Shown: positions 17,444 through 26,232, counted from the stretch's first letter. The stretch: 41,239 nt of DNA from Methanoculleus sp. MH98A (GCF_000691865.1 NZ_JMIO01000083.1:1-41239); one strand, 5' to 3'. Made by a program: numbers and translations. The notes: a model not told the origin generated them from the letters alone.

Positions 17444-18616
17444 TCAGGCGAGACTTCCCCGCGCCTTGATCGCTTCCAGCGCCTCGAACGCCTCCCGCCG
17501 GACATCCCTGTCGGAATCCTGGAGAAGAGGCTGCAGCGCTTCGGACGCGCCGGGAGCACCGATCTCGCCGAGAACGATGGCGGACCTGCGCCGGGTTTCG
17601 GCATCGCCCCCGCCGGTAAGGTCGATCAGGGCCGGTGCCGCCGCCTCCCCGACCCGCCAGAGCGCCTCCATTGCCCGATGCCGGGCGCCCTCGTCGCCGT
17701 TTCCGAGAGCCTCGATGAGCGGGGCGACGGCGGGCGTGCCGATGCCCGCGAGCGCACCGCCGACGTGCCACCTCACCTCACGGTCGGGGTCGGCAAGCGC
17801 CTCGATGAGCGGCGCAATCGCCTCGCCGGCCCGGATCTCCCCGAGCACCCGGGCGGCCCACCGGCGGACGGACGGCCGTTCGTCGCGGAGAGCAGCCGAG
17901 AGGGAGTCGACGGTCGGCGTCCCGATGCGGCCGAGAACCGCTGCGTTTCGCCGCCGGAAGTCCTCGTCCTCGTCGCCGAGCGCCTCGATGCAGGACGAGA
18001 CTGCAGCCTCGCCGAAGGCGGCGAGCGCGTCGGCGGCGAGAGCCCTGACCTGCTCGTCCGGGTCGCGGAGGAGGGCGACAAGCCCCTCGATGCCGCGCTC
18101 GTCACGGGACCGCTGCACCCCGGCGATCGCGCACCGCCGCACCCGGGGTTCGTCGTCGCCGAGCGCCTCCAGGAAGACGTCTCCGGCCGGGAAGCCTTCG
18201 AGCGCCTCCAGCGCCCCGGAACGGACGGCCGCGTCCCCGTGGTGCGCCGCCTCCTTCAGGGCATCCACCGCCGGGTTCCCGAGCGCCCGGAGCGCCCGGA
18301 CGGCGTCCTGCCGCATGGCGTCGTCCGCGTTTGCGAACGTTCCGATGAGATGCGGGATCGCCGCCGGACCCACCCGGCCGAGGGCGGCCGCCGCTTCCCG
18401 CCGGACGCATCAGTCCTCGTCGCCGAGCCCTTTCATCAGCGGGAGCACCGCTGGTTCCCCGATCTCCCCGAGCGCCCGAACCGCTCTCCACCGGGTCACG
18501 ATATCCTCGCTCTCAAGCGAGAGAGCGAGTCCCGCTACCCGTGCTTCCTCCTCCGCATCGACTGATGCGTCCGTTTCCTCCCCCTTCCTGCGTCCGAGCC
18601 GGTTCCATAGTCCCAT
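17444..18616 (-). pseudogene. HEAT/PBS-lyase repeat protein interrupted by an in-frame TGA
   Basis: The same reading frame encodes HEAT repeats on both sides of a TGA at 18410-18412. Upstream it reads WRAVRALGEIGEPAVLPLMKGLGDED, then stop. Downstream it continues at once with CVRREAAAALGRVGPAAIPHL and about ten further repeats of roughly 31 residues. The stop falls at a variable position just before the conserved VRR, one substitution away from TGG, CGA or GGA. As read, the product is a 68-residue stub, with possible reinitiation at a GTG at 18373. Start: ATG 18616 has AAAGGAGG 6 nt upstream; an ATG at 18622 touches the ribosome site and is less likely. HEAT-repeat proteins serve as protein-protein scaffolds or as bilin-lyase-like proteins. 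The partner is unknown. Confidence 0.8.
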
Positions 18617-18750
18617 CGGCATCCTCCTTTCTATCGGTCTTCTCCGATGATGGTAGGTGGCAGGAGATGGAGTATAATCCTTCTGATCTTCTCCCGGATG
18701 CACGGGATCCGCCCGTTGCCGCCCTCTGCCGCCGGCACCCGCTGAGGAAC

Positions 18751-18759
18751 GCTTATATG
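18751..18759 (+). promoter_or_regulatory. TATA-like box upstream of the TusA-like gene
   Basis: GCTTATATGG is a reasonable archaeal TATA box. Transcription would start near 18780, upstream of the small reading frame at 18852 and the TusA-like gene at 18985. Confidence 0.35.
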
Positions 18760-18851
18760 GGATGGCACAGCATCCGGTGCTCCCGGGGGTGTGCCGCGGA
18801 CGGGTCACGGGGGCCGGGTTTCCATGCGCGCCCGCAACAGAAGGCACGGCG

Positions 18852-18974
18852 GTGGAGCCGGAGAGAGAACCTGCGGCGGTCGTGGCCTGCATCGGGCGAA
18901 CCGGGTGGCGCGAGCGTGTGAAGTTCGAGAAGGATGACGGAACCATGCGGTTCTCCATCCGGAAGATGAAGTGA
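18852..18974 (+). CDS. Possible small protein upstream of the TusA-like gene
   Basis: A GTG at 18852 opens a 40-residue product ending RERVKFEKDDGTMRFSIRKMK. Its stop is 10 nt before the ATG of the TusA-like gene, so it would be read from the same mRNA. The sequence is basic and shows no family that I recognise. An ATG at 18762 in the same frame would give 70 residues but lies only about 5 nt after the TATA-like box, too close for a leader. Real coding is uncertain. Confidence 0.35.
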   Translation: MEPEREPAAVVACIGRTGWRERVKFEKDDGTMRFSIRKMK

Positions 18975-18984
18975 GGTGAGACGA

Positions 18985-19233
18985 ATGTACGCGGATAGGA
19001 CGATTAGCTGTGTCGACGCCTGCCAGTCTCCCATGCTCCTGATCGAGGAGGAGATGGAGGTGCTCGAGAAGGGGCAGGTCCTGCAGGTGACGGCCGACAG
19101 GCACGACCTTGTCGAGATGGTCAGGTCATGGGCGGATGAGAGCGGGCATACGATCGAGGAAGAGTACGTCGCGAGCGGGGTGACGACCCTCATCGTGCGC
19201 AAGGGGGCGGCACCGGCGGCAAAAGCGGTCTGA
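18985..19233 (+). CDS. TusA-like sulfurtransferase-fold protein
   Basis: This 82-residue protein has TusA/SirA length and layout. The N-terminal cysteine motif is CQSPMLLIEEEMEVL (C-x-x-P, residues about 13-16), followed by LEKGQVLQVTADRHDLVEMVRSWADESGHTIEEEY, which fits the family's beta-alpha-beta-alpha pattern. Relatives carry persulfide sulfur for tRNA thiolation, molybdopterin or Fe-S chemistry. The extra Cys in SCVDACQ is a second candidate. AGGTGA lies 5 nt before the ATG at 18985, which decides the start over the GTG at 18976. iscU lies 270 nt downstream on the same strand, consistent with a shared role in sulfur traffic (inference). Confidence 0.75.
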   Translation: MYADRTISCVDACQSPMLLIEEEMEVLEKGQVLQVTADRHDLVEMVRSWADESGHTIEEEYVASGVTTLIVRKGAAPAAKAV

Positions 19234-19505
19234 CCGGCCGGAGGGAAAAGGAGCTGGCCGCGATCGCCTTTAACGATCTCGCGGTCGACGCGGAAGCGGT
19301 CGTCACGTTCCAGGGGTAGCGGGCGTCCTGCCGGGGTTGCGGGACAGAGGCCTGCCCGGCCGGCTACGCGAGTCTCCGCTTCTTTCGGGTCGATTGCCGG
19401 GATGCTCGGGCCCGGAAATGGCGAAGGGCAGGTGCCCCGGATCATCGGGGCCGTCGAAGAAACAGTTAAACGCCTGCGGGCTATTACACCGCTGCAGGTG
19501 GAACT

Positions 19506-19895
19506 ATGGCGGACCAGATCGGATACAGCCAGAAGGTGATGGAGCACTTCATGAACCCGCACAACGTCGGGGTGATCGAGAACCCGGACGGCTACGGCAA
19601 GGTCGGCAACCCCGTCTGCGGGGACATCATGGAGATCTTCATCAGGGTCAAAGACGACGTCATCGAGGATATCAGATTCCGGACGTTCGGGTGCGGGTCG
19701 GCGATCGCGACGAGCAGCATGGTGACCGACATGGCCAAAGGAAAGACGCTTGAGGAGGCGATGAAGATCACCCGCGACGACGTCGCGACCGAACTCGAGG
19801 GGCTCCCGCCCAGGAAGATGCACTGCTCGAATCTGGCGGCTGACGCGCTCCACGCGGCGATAGAGGATTACCGGGAAAAACAGAAGAAAGAGTGA
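19506..19895 (+). CDS. iscU: Iron-sulfur cluster assembly scaffold IscU/NifU
   Basis: This 129-residue protein is an IscU-type scaffold on which Fe-S clusters are built before transfer to apo-proteins. The three conserved cysteines are in place: VGNPVCGDIMEIF, FRTFGCGSAIATSS and PRKMHCSNLAADAL. The family opening YSQKVMEHFMNPHNVG is complete. GGTGG precedes the ATG with 5 nt spacing. No cysteine desulfurase (IscS/NifS) gene is beside it; the nearest sulfur-related gene is the TusA-like one upstream. The gene is convergent with the broken cofD. Confidence 0.95.
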   Translation: MADQIGYSQKVMEHFMNPHNVGVIENPDGYGKVGNPVCGDIMEIFIRVKDDVIEDIRFRTFGCGSAIATSSMVTDMAKGKTLEEAMKITRDDVATELEGLPPRKMHCSNLAADALHAAIEDYREKQKKE

Positions 19896-19904
19896 GGGGG
19901 CTTC

Positions 19905-20806
19905 TCAGCACCCGTAGACCAGGGTCAGGATGCTCTTTGCGAGGTCGAGGCTCTTGCCCCGGTTGACCATGAGTGTATCCTGGCGCAGCGCCCCTTCGAG
20001 TTCGACCGGGTCGCGGGTGTCCTGGATGAAGACGTCCACGAAGTCCTCGTAGAGATCGTAGGTTCCGGCGGACGAGGGCTCTTTTCCGAACGCCTGCATC
20101 AGGGCAGCCGCCGGGCCGCTGACCGGCGCATCCCCGATGAACGGGCTGACGGCGATGACGTTCTGCCGGCGGAGCGCCTCCCGCACCCCGGCGCACTCGA
20201 GGATCGGGGATACGCTCGTGACCGGGTTGCTCGGCCCGATCACGACGGCGTCGCTTTCCTCGATCGCTCGATGACTTCGTCGGTCGCGGCCGGCGGCTCA
20301 CTGAACTTCCGGACGACGCCGTCAATCGCGACGTCGCCCCGGTGCTTCACCCAGTACTCCTGGAAGTGTATCTCGCCCCGGAGCGTCCGGACGTAGGTCG
20401 TCACGACGGAATCGGTCATCGGGAGAATGGTCGCCCGGACGTCGAGCGTGCGGCAGAGTGTGCGGGTTATCTCCGTCAGCCCCATGCCGTTGCGGAGCAT
20501 CTCTCCCCGTGCTGCATGGATAGCCCGGTCCTGGTCGCCGACGGCGATATACTCTTCGATGCCGAGCCGTGCGAGGAGGTCGTGGGTGATGTAGGAGTCA
20601 TTGCGGATCCCCCACCACCGGTTGGTGTCGAGGATGCCCGCAAAGAGGTACATGACCGTGTCGATGTCGGGCGAGAGGTGGTTGCCGGAGAGCCAGGTGT
20701 CCTCGGCCGTGTTGACGACGACCGCGATATCCCGTTCGTCCAGCAGATCTCGCATCCCGCGGAGGAGTTTCGGGGTTCCGGTCCCGCCCGAGAGGAAGGT
20801 TATCAT
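19905..20806 (-). pseudogene. cofD: 2-phospho-L-lactate transferase CofD, canonical copy with frameshift
   Basis: CofD joins Fo to the activated phospholactyl group to give coenzyme F420-0. The N-terminal 180 residues read as canonical CofD ([55 protein letters not shown]) until [11 protein letters not shown] and a stop at 20240. The C-terminal 112 residues continue in another frame from [16 protein letters not shown] through [13 protein letters not shown] to the end. One missing base explains this: GAG-GCG-ATC-GAG-GAA is expected, and GAGCGATCGAGGAA is seen, a lost G (C on the plus strand) near 20267-20268. Repair restores [13 protein letters not shown], as in the intact neighbour. F420 is needed by methanogens, so a sequence error is quite possible. 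A TATA-like box (about 20835-20842) precedes the gene. Confidence 0.85.
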
Positions 20807-20879
20807 AGGATAATTAGCGTATCAAGTGCATCCGTATATGAATTTTCCCAAACTTTGCCCGGGGGTCAACGCCCCGAAT

Positions 20880-21782
20880 TCACGAAACGGCGTGGCGGAT
20901 GACCGCCATGATGTCCCAGGCGAGCGATTCGGCCTGCCGCTCGTGCATCAGGCGGGTTTCGAGGCGGAGCGATCCGGGGACGTCGTCGGGGTCGTGGATG
21001 TCCTGGACGAAGACGTCGACGATCTCCCCGTAGAGCCGGGAGACCGCCGGTGATGTGGGGGGCTCTCCGACGGCGTACATGAGGGCGGCGTCTTTTGGGT
21101 CCGGCGCGACGCCGCCCGAAAACGGCGAGACCGCGACGACGAACTTCTCAAGGAGGAGGTCCCGCATCCCGGCGCAGCCGAGGATGGGGAGGATGCTCGC
21201 CGCCGGGTTCGCGGGGCCGATCACGACGGCGTCGCTTTCCTCGATCGCCGCCCGCACCCCGTCCGTGACCGCCGGGGGCTTTCGCCCGACGAGTTCCCGG
21301 ACCTCTGTCCCGGGATCGGCGGCCATCCGGTACTCGAGGAGCGGGAGGAGATCGGTTCCGGTGTCGACGAAGAGGGCGGCGTCGCCGTCGGTCATCGGGA
21401 GGACGGTCGCCCCGATGTTGAGCGAGCGGCACTGGCGCTCGACCGCCCCGGTCAGGGTCAGGCCCTGGCGGAGGAGCGCCGCCCGGGCGATCTGGACCGC
21501 CCGGGCACGGTCGCCGACCGGGAAGGGTTCGCCGCCCGCCACCTTCGGGAGGTAGTTGTGGGTGGCGTAGGTGTCGCCCTTGATCCCCCACCACCGGTTG
21601 GTATCGAGGATGCCGGCAAAGAGGAAGACGGCGGTGTCGATGTCGGGCGCACAGTGACCGCCCGATACCCGGAGGTCCTCGGCGGTATTCGCGACCACGG
21701 CGATCTCGCTGTCGTAGAGGATCTGCCGGACGCCCCGGATGAGCGCAGGCGTCCCGGCTCCGCCGGAGAGGAAGGTGATCAT
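20880..21782 (-). CDS. CofD-like 2-phospho-L-lactate transferase paralogue, divergent
   Basis: This intact 300-residue CofD homologue lies 73 nt upstream of the broken copy on the same strand. It keeps [51 protein letters not shown] and [19 protein letters not shown]. At two places where canonical CofD is conserved it differs: FQEYW-KHRG becomes LLEYRMAADPG, and G-APVSGPA becomes SGGVAPDPKDA. These changes lie near the substrate pocket of the family, so it may use another phospho-acid or nucleotide substrate, or have lost activity. It arose by duplication, not recently, since the copies differ widely outside motifs. Confidence 0.82.
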   Translation of the reverse strand: MITFLSGGAGTPALIRGVRQILYDSEIAVVANTAEDLRVSGGHCAPDIDTAVFLFAGILDTNRWWGIKGDTYATHNYLPKVAGGEPFPVGDRARAVQIARAALLRQGLTLTGAVERQCRSLNIGATVLPMTDGDAALFVDTGTDLLPLLEYRMAADPGTEVRELVGRKPPAVTDGVRAAIEESDAVVIGPANPAASILPILGCAGMRDLLLEKFVVAVSPFSGGVAPDPKDAALMYAVGEPPTSPAVSRLYGEIVDVFVQDIHDPDDVPGSLRLETRLMHERQAESLAWDIMAVIRHAVS

Positions 21783-21848
21783 GGCTGGATGTCATGTATG
21801 TGGGGTGTCCGGGGGGTTAACGGTTTCAGTTGTTGTGGCTGACAGGTC

Positions 21849-22178
21849 ATGTTTGGATCTCTGGAAGTGTGTAATCTCACAGTGGCCGGCCTCGGCCAGT
21901 GGGATCACTATGAACAAAGGCTGGCTATACTCCAAGGCAGAAATCGAGGACTGCTACCAGTGTCGGATCCGCAGCTTACGGTGATGGCCCCAGCGGAGGT
22001 GCGGGAGATTCAATCGGAGTTCCGACAACGGATGCAGGCCCACTCGGAGATCCTGACGAGCCTGGTGAGTGAAAACATCCTGTTGAAGAAGGGATTGGAG
22101 GTGGTCAAGAAATTGCAGGTTCGGATGGATAGGATATCGATAATAGTTGCCGGGTACGAGATACAAGAGGAAAAGTAG
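21849..22178 (+). CDS. Hypothetical protein, C-terminal coiled-coil-like
   Basis: I do not recognise this 109-residue product. The C-terminal 64 residues (from an in-frame ATG at 21984: MAPAEVREIQSEFRQRM onward) look like a helical, coiled-coil-forming segment with regular hydrophobic spacing. The first 45 residues lack any such pattern. The ribosome site is weak at both starts. Base composition drops towards AT through this gene into the gene-poor stretch that follows, unlike the surrounding chromosome. It could be a remnant of acquired DNA. Confidence 0.35.
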   Translation: MFGSLEVCNLTVAGLGQWDHYEQRLAILQGRNRGLLPVSDPQLTVMAPAEVREIQSEFRQRMQAHSEILTSLVSENILLKKGLEVVKKLQVRMDRISIIVAGYEIQEEK

Positions 22179-23220
22179 TGACCTGTGAACGATGGCAAAT
22201 AACTTTCTAATCTTAAGTTACAATTAAATGCATTAACTTCATTCCTGAAGATTTGCCTCAGTTGGCCTGTGGAACCATCTGAGGCGGGTTTCTGATACTC
22301 TGGTCTCAGCTCGCTTGGCGGTAGATCACGTAGCGGATCCTGAAGATCCAAAGAATCCGTAACTCAAATTCTCTGTACATGACGTATCTCCTTAGTTTCG
22401 TTCGTATGGCTATGCTATCCCTCATGCTGTGGCAATCATCGGGACGATCAATATATAAAGAGTAACGAGTATTTAATTCTTCAAGCGCGACGAGATCATT
22501 GTCCATTAGAATGACTTTTCAGAATGACCTGATCCAGTCCGATGGGGTAAGATTTAATAACAATACCTCACAACACTACATCGTCCTTTTGAGTGTTTGT
22601 GAGCAAGCATTCAGAGGAACATGTACTATCAGAGTGTCAAAAGCGGTTGAAAAACGCTGGACATGACGTTAGATCCTTAGTTTGTGGAGGGGCTCCCGGG
22701 CCTAATCTGTGGTATGGCTTGGGAGCGAACTCCATTATTTCCCTGAAATTTCGCTGTGTTGATACTTGTAGACAGACGGAAACTCAGTATGGTTTTTTTA
22801 TAACTCAATCTCCCCTCTCCGCCGCATCCTCCATCGTGATAAACGGTAGGTAACCATCCCTGGAAACCCTGACTCTCTGTTCCCACACTCTGCTCCCAAT
22901 GATTGCAATAGCCATTGGAATGTAGTGCCTCACCGACACGGTTCCCGGCAATCAGCGTTGCGGTGCTGGTCAGGGGACGACCATTTATGGCAGGGCGTAT
23001 CGCCACCAATCGGCCCACCTCTCTCATGGGCAGAACGACTGGCCTGGAGGGTGGAGTTTGAGAAGATCGGAGATCTTCGGGAGGGCGAGACCCCCCACCC
23101 GCCGCCTGAGCGCTCAACCTCCACACCCACACTCCGCTCCCCCCAAAAGAAAACCGCCCCGCACGCCGCGCGCCTTCAAATACCTTTATCTTCCATCTCC
23201 CAAGAATCTTAACAGAACCG
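22179..23220. other. Gene-poor, AT-richer stretch
   Basis: About 1 kb without a convincing gene. From 22180 to about 22900 the DNA is visibly richer in A and T than the rest of the window. Short open frames occur on both strands (for example 22306-22506 minus and 22593-22853 plus), but none has a good ribosome site, host-like codon use or recognisable motif. A TATA-like CAATATATAAAG lies at about 22449-22460. No tRNA, transposase or terminal inverted repeat was found by eye. The right end contains the promoter of the HD-domain gene (AATACCTTTATC, about 23178-23190). It may be a decayed insertion. Confidence 0.5.
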
Positions 23221-24429
23221 ATGAAGATCATCAAAGATCCGGTGCACGGCTACGTCGAGGCGGACGCGACGGCACTCCGGCTGCTCGACTCGGGGGTCGT
23301 CCAGCGGCTCCGCCACGTCACCCAGCTCGGGTTTGCAAACCTCGTCTACCCCGGGGCAAACCATACCCGGTTCGAGCACTCGCTCGGGACGATGCACCTT
23401 GCGGGCCTGATGTCGGGCCAGCTCGGGCTTGATAGGGATGAGACGAAACTCGTCACCACGGCCGCCCTCCTCCACGACATCGGCCACGGCCCCTTCTCCC
23501 ACGTCACCGAGCCGGTGATGGAGGAGTTCACGGGAAGGAGCCACCACCAGATCGATCGCCTCGTCCGCGAGGGAGCGACCGCGGGTATCCTCGAAGGCGA
23601 CGGGCTCGACCCCGCTGAGGTCTGCGCCGTCGTTGCGGGAAAGCACCGCCTCGCGAGCATCATCCACGGGAGCCTGGACGTCGACCGGATGGACTACCTG
23701 ATGCGGGACGCCCACTACACCGGCGTCCCCTACGGGACGGTCGACGCACACCGGCTTATCCGGAGCACCATCTTCACCGAATCGGGCATCGCCCTGCACG
23801 AAGGCGGGATCAACGCCGCCGAGTCGCTCCTCATCGCCCGGACCCTGATGCGCCCGGCGGTCTACTTCCACCACGTGAGCCGGATCGCGACGAGCATGTT
23901 CGTCCACGCCCTCCGCGAGGAGGTGCAGAACACCCCGGGCACGGACGCACACGAACTGATGCGGATGGATGACGCCGCCTGCATGGAGCGGCTGAAGCAC
24001 TCTTCCTGCGAAATTACCCGCGACCTCGCCCGCCGGGTCTACGCCCGGGACCTCTACAAGCGGGCGCTGTATATCGGCGAAGACCGGGTGAACGCCGCAG
24101 CCCTCCGCCAGGAACTCGGCCCCGCGAGGGAGCGGGAGATCGCCCGCGAGATCGCCGAGACCGCCGGGGTCACGGAGGACGAGGTTCTCGTCGATATCCC
24201 CCGGCTCCCCCGGGCGCTCTCGATGGAGGTCCGGGTCAGGAACAGCCACGCGATGGTGGAGATCGAGGAGGTCTCCCCCCTCATCAATACCCTGAACGAC
24301 ACCCGGCGACAGCAGTGGCGCCTCGGCGTCTACACCATACAGGAGCACCGGGACACCGTGGAGCAGGCGGCAACAGAGGTGCTCCGGGTGAAGCGGGCGA
24401 CAAAACAGGATAAACTCGTAGTGACATAG
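23221..24429 (+). CDS. HD-domain phosphohydrolase (dNTPase-like)
   Basis: This 402-residue protein belongs to the archaeal/bacterial HD family related to dNTP triphosphohydrolases and SAMHD1. The metal-binding residues are visible: His in NHTRFEHSLG (residues about 46-55), the HD pair in LLHDIGHGPFSH (about 80-91), and Asp in GSLDVDRMDYLMRDAHYTG (about 150-168). The opening IKDPVHGYVEADATALRLLD is typical. The usual activity is release of triphosphate from dNTPs, but many members are uncharacterised. Only 14 nt separate it from the flavin prenyltransferase gene, so it heads a four-gene operon of prenyl-FMN and isoprenoid enzymes. A role in phosphate removal there is speculative. Confidence 0.87.
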   Translation: MKIIKDPVHGYVEADATALRLLDSGVVQRLRHVTQLGFANLVYPGANHTRFEHSLGTMHLAGLMSGQLGLDRDETKLVTTAALLHDIGHGPFSHVTEPVMEEFTGRSHHQIDRLVREGATAGILEGDGLDPAEVCAVVAGKHRLASIIHGSLDVDRMDYLMRDAHYTGVPYGTVDAHRLIRSTIFTESGIALHEGGINAAESLLIARTLMRPAVYFHHVSRIATSMFVHALREEVQNTPGTDAHELMRMDDAACMERLKHSSCEITRDLARRVYARDLYKRALYIGEDRVNAAALRQELGPAREREIAREIAETAGVTEDEVLVDIPRLPRALSMEVRVRNSHAMVEIEEVSPLINTLNDTRRQQWRLGVYTIQEHRDTVEQAATEVLRVKRATKQDKLVVT

Positions 24430-24443
24430 TATATGGAGTGCGC

Positions 24444-24998
24444 ATGAAGAAAGAATTCGTCGTCGGGATCACCGGGGCAAGCGGGGTCGTCTACGCCCGC
24501 CGCCTCCTCGAGGTGCTCTGCGACCGGGCAACGGTGCATATCGTCATCTCCGATACCGCCCGGCAGATCGCCGGGATCGAAGACATCTATCTTGAGGGGT
24601 TCGACGCCGTATACGCCGAGAACAGCAACCTCGCGGCCGATATCGCGAGCGGGTCGTTTTGCTACGACGGGATGGCGATCGTGCCCTGCAGCATGAAGAC
24701 GCTTGCCGCCGTCAGCAACGGGTTCGCCGACAACCTGATCGCCCGGGCGGCGGACGTCTGCCTCAAGGAGAAGCGCCCGCTCCTCCTTCTGCTGCGGGAG
24801 ATGCCGCTCTCCCGGATCCACCTCAAAAACATGCTTGCCGCCGACGAGGCCGGCGCGACCGTGATGGTCGCAAGCCCTCCCTTCTACCAGCGCCCGCAGA
24901 CCATCGACGACCTCGTCGACATGGTGGTGGCCCGGGTGCTCGACCACATGGGGGTCGAACACGACCTCGGAACCCGATGGAGCGGATACGATGCGTAA
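24444..24998 (+). CDS. ubiX: UbiX-family flavin prenyltransferase
   Basis: This 184-residue protein has UbiX/Pad1 length and motifs: VGITGASGVVYARRLLEVL at the N-terminus (FMN binding), PCSMKTLAAVSNGFADNLIARAADV, the RPLLLLLREMPLSRIHLKNM segment, and the C-terminal DLVDMVVARVLDHMGV. Known reaction: it attaches a dimethylallyl group to FMNH2 to make prenylated FMN, the cofactor of UbiD decarboxylases. The ATG at 24444 has GGAG 5 nt upstream. The gene overlaps the UbiD-family gene by 8 nt, so cofactor maker and cofactor user are translated together. Confidence 0.93.
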   Translation: MKKEFVVGITGASGVVYARRLLEVLCDRATVHIVISDTARQIAGIEDIYLEGFDAVYAENSNLAADIASGSFCYDGMAIVPCSMKTLAAVSNGFADNLIARAADVCLKEKRPLLLLLREMPLSRIHLKNMLAADEAGATVMVASPPFYQRPQTIDDLVDMVVARVLDHMGVEHDLGTRWSGYDA

Positions 24999-26232
24999 CT
25001 TTATCGAACTGATGCGCCAGCAGGGCAGGGTCGAGGAGATCGAGAGCCCCTGCTCGACCGTCTACGAGGCTCCCCGTATGGCGAGCCGGACGGATAAGAT
25101 CCTCTTCTTCCACGACCTCGACGGCCGCCGGGGAGTGATGAACCTCCTCTCCGACCGCCGATCGCTTGCGGCGGCGCTCGGCGTGGAGGAGCGGGACCTC
25201 GTCGGACACCTCGCGGGCATGACCTGCAGCGGCCGCGTCGTGGATGCCGGACGGCTTGAGGGCGGCATCCCTGCCGACCTCTCCCGCCTCCCGGTCATGA
25301 AACACTTCCCCGGCGACGCCGGGCGCTACTTCACCTCCGGGATCGTCTTCTCGCGCTACGACGGCGTCGAGAACGCCTCCATCCACCGGATGATGGTCCT
25401 CGACGACGGAAGAGTCGTCGCCCGCCTGGTGGAAGGACGGCACACCCATACCCTCCTCAAAGAGGCGCTCGCCCGCGGGGAGAAACTCCCGGTCGCGGTC
25501 ACCGTCGGCACCCATCCGCTGGTGACGTTCGCCGCCTGCACCCGCGTCCCGGAGGGCAAGGAACTCGCCTACGCGGCGGAACTGATGGGCGGGGAACTCG
25601 CTGTGCGGGAGTGCGAGAACGGCGTCCGGGTTCCCGACGCCGAGATCGTCCTCGAAGGCTACATCGGTGCCGAAAAGGCGACGGAAGGGCCGTTCGTCGA
25701 CATCACCGGCACCTACGACCCCGTGCGCCAGCAGCACGTGATCGAGTTCACGAAGATGTACTGCAAGGAGGACCCCATCTACCACGGCATCCTCCCGGCC
25801 GGCGACGAGCACAAACTCCTGATGGGAGCGCCGTACGAGCCGAAGATCTACCGTGCCGTGGGCGAGGTGACGACGGTCAGAGACGTCCTCCTCACGAAGG
25901 GCGGCGCCGGCTACCTTCACGGGGTGGTGCAGATCCGCAAAAATACGCAGGGAGACGCGAAGAACGCCATCATGGCGGCGTTCGCCGCCCATACGTCCCT
26001 CAAACACGTCGTGGTGGTGGACGAGGATATCGACATCCACGATCCCCACGACGTCGAATACGCGATCGCGACGAGGGTGCGGGGCGACACCGACATCATG
26101 GTCGTCACCGGCGTCCGGGGTTCGTCGCTCGATCCGACGCGGCTGGGTGACGGGACGAACGTGAAGGTCGGGGTCGACGCCACGATGGTCATGGGAAAAG
26201 AGGACGAATTCAGAAGAGCGGAGTGGGTGTAG
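24991..26232 (+). CDS. UbiD-family decarboxylase, probable anhydromevalonate phosphate decarboxylase
   Basis: This 413-residue protein is a UbiD-family, prenyl-FMN-dependent decarboxylase. It shows FTSGIVFSRYDGVENASIHRM in the flavin-binding middle and the active-site pair of glutamates in LEGYIGAEKATEGPFVDITG. In archaea, a UbiD homologue of about this length decarboxylates trans-anhydromevalonate 5-phosphate to isopentenyl phosphate in the modified mevalonate pathway. That assignment is favoured because the next gene, directly adjacent, is the aconitase-X protein that makes the substrate. The start at 24991 lies inside the end of ubiX. The alternative is an aromatic-acid decarboxylase of the same family, less likely in this setting. 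Confidence 0.87.
   Translation: MRNFIELMRQQGRVEEIESPCSTVYEAPRMASRTDKILFFHDLDGRRGVMNLLSDRRSLAAALGVEERDLVGHLAGMTCSGRVVDAGRLEGGIPADLSRLPVMKHFPGDAGRYFTSGIVFSRYDGVENASIHRMMVLDDGRVVARLVEGRHTHTLLKEALARGEKLPVAVTVGTHPLVTFAACTRVPEGKELAYAAELMGGELAVRECENGVRVPDAEIVLEGYIGAEKATEGPFVDITGTYDPVRQQHVIEFTKMYCKEDPIYHGILPAGDEHKLLMGAPYEPKIYRAVGEVTTVRDVLLTKGGAGYLHGVVQIRKNTQGDAKNAIMAAFAAHTSLKHVVVVDEDIDIHDPHDVEYAIATRVRGDTDIMVVTGVRGSSLDPTRLGDGTNVKVGVDATMVMGKEDEFRRAEWV

Noticed and set aside
19234-19505. Hidden short gene between the TusA-like gene and iscU
   Set aside because: A short open stretch ends in a stop near 19318, but it has no in-frame ATG or GTG start with a ribosome site.
22306-22506. 66-codon minus-strand frame in the AT-rich stretch
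   Set aside because: The opening MDNDLVALEELNTRYSLYID looks protein-like, but the rest loses pattern, no ribosome site is clear, and the TATA-like box lies inside the frame. Kept only as a possible decayed fragment.
22593-22853. 86-codon plus-strand frame in the AT-rich stretch
   Set aside because: No motif, poor codon match to the host and no ribosome site.
22677-23234. 185-codon minus-strand frame upstream of the HD hydrolase
   Set aside because: It runs across the HD gene promoter and start codon, has non-host codon use and no likeness. Possibly remnant DNA, not a supported gene.
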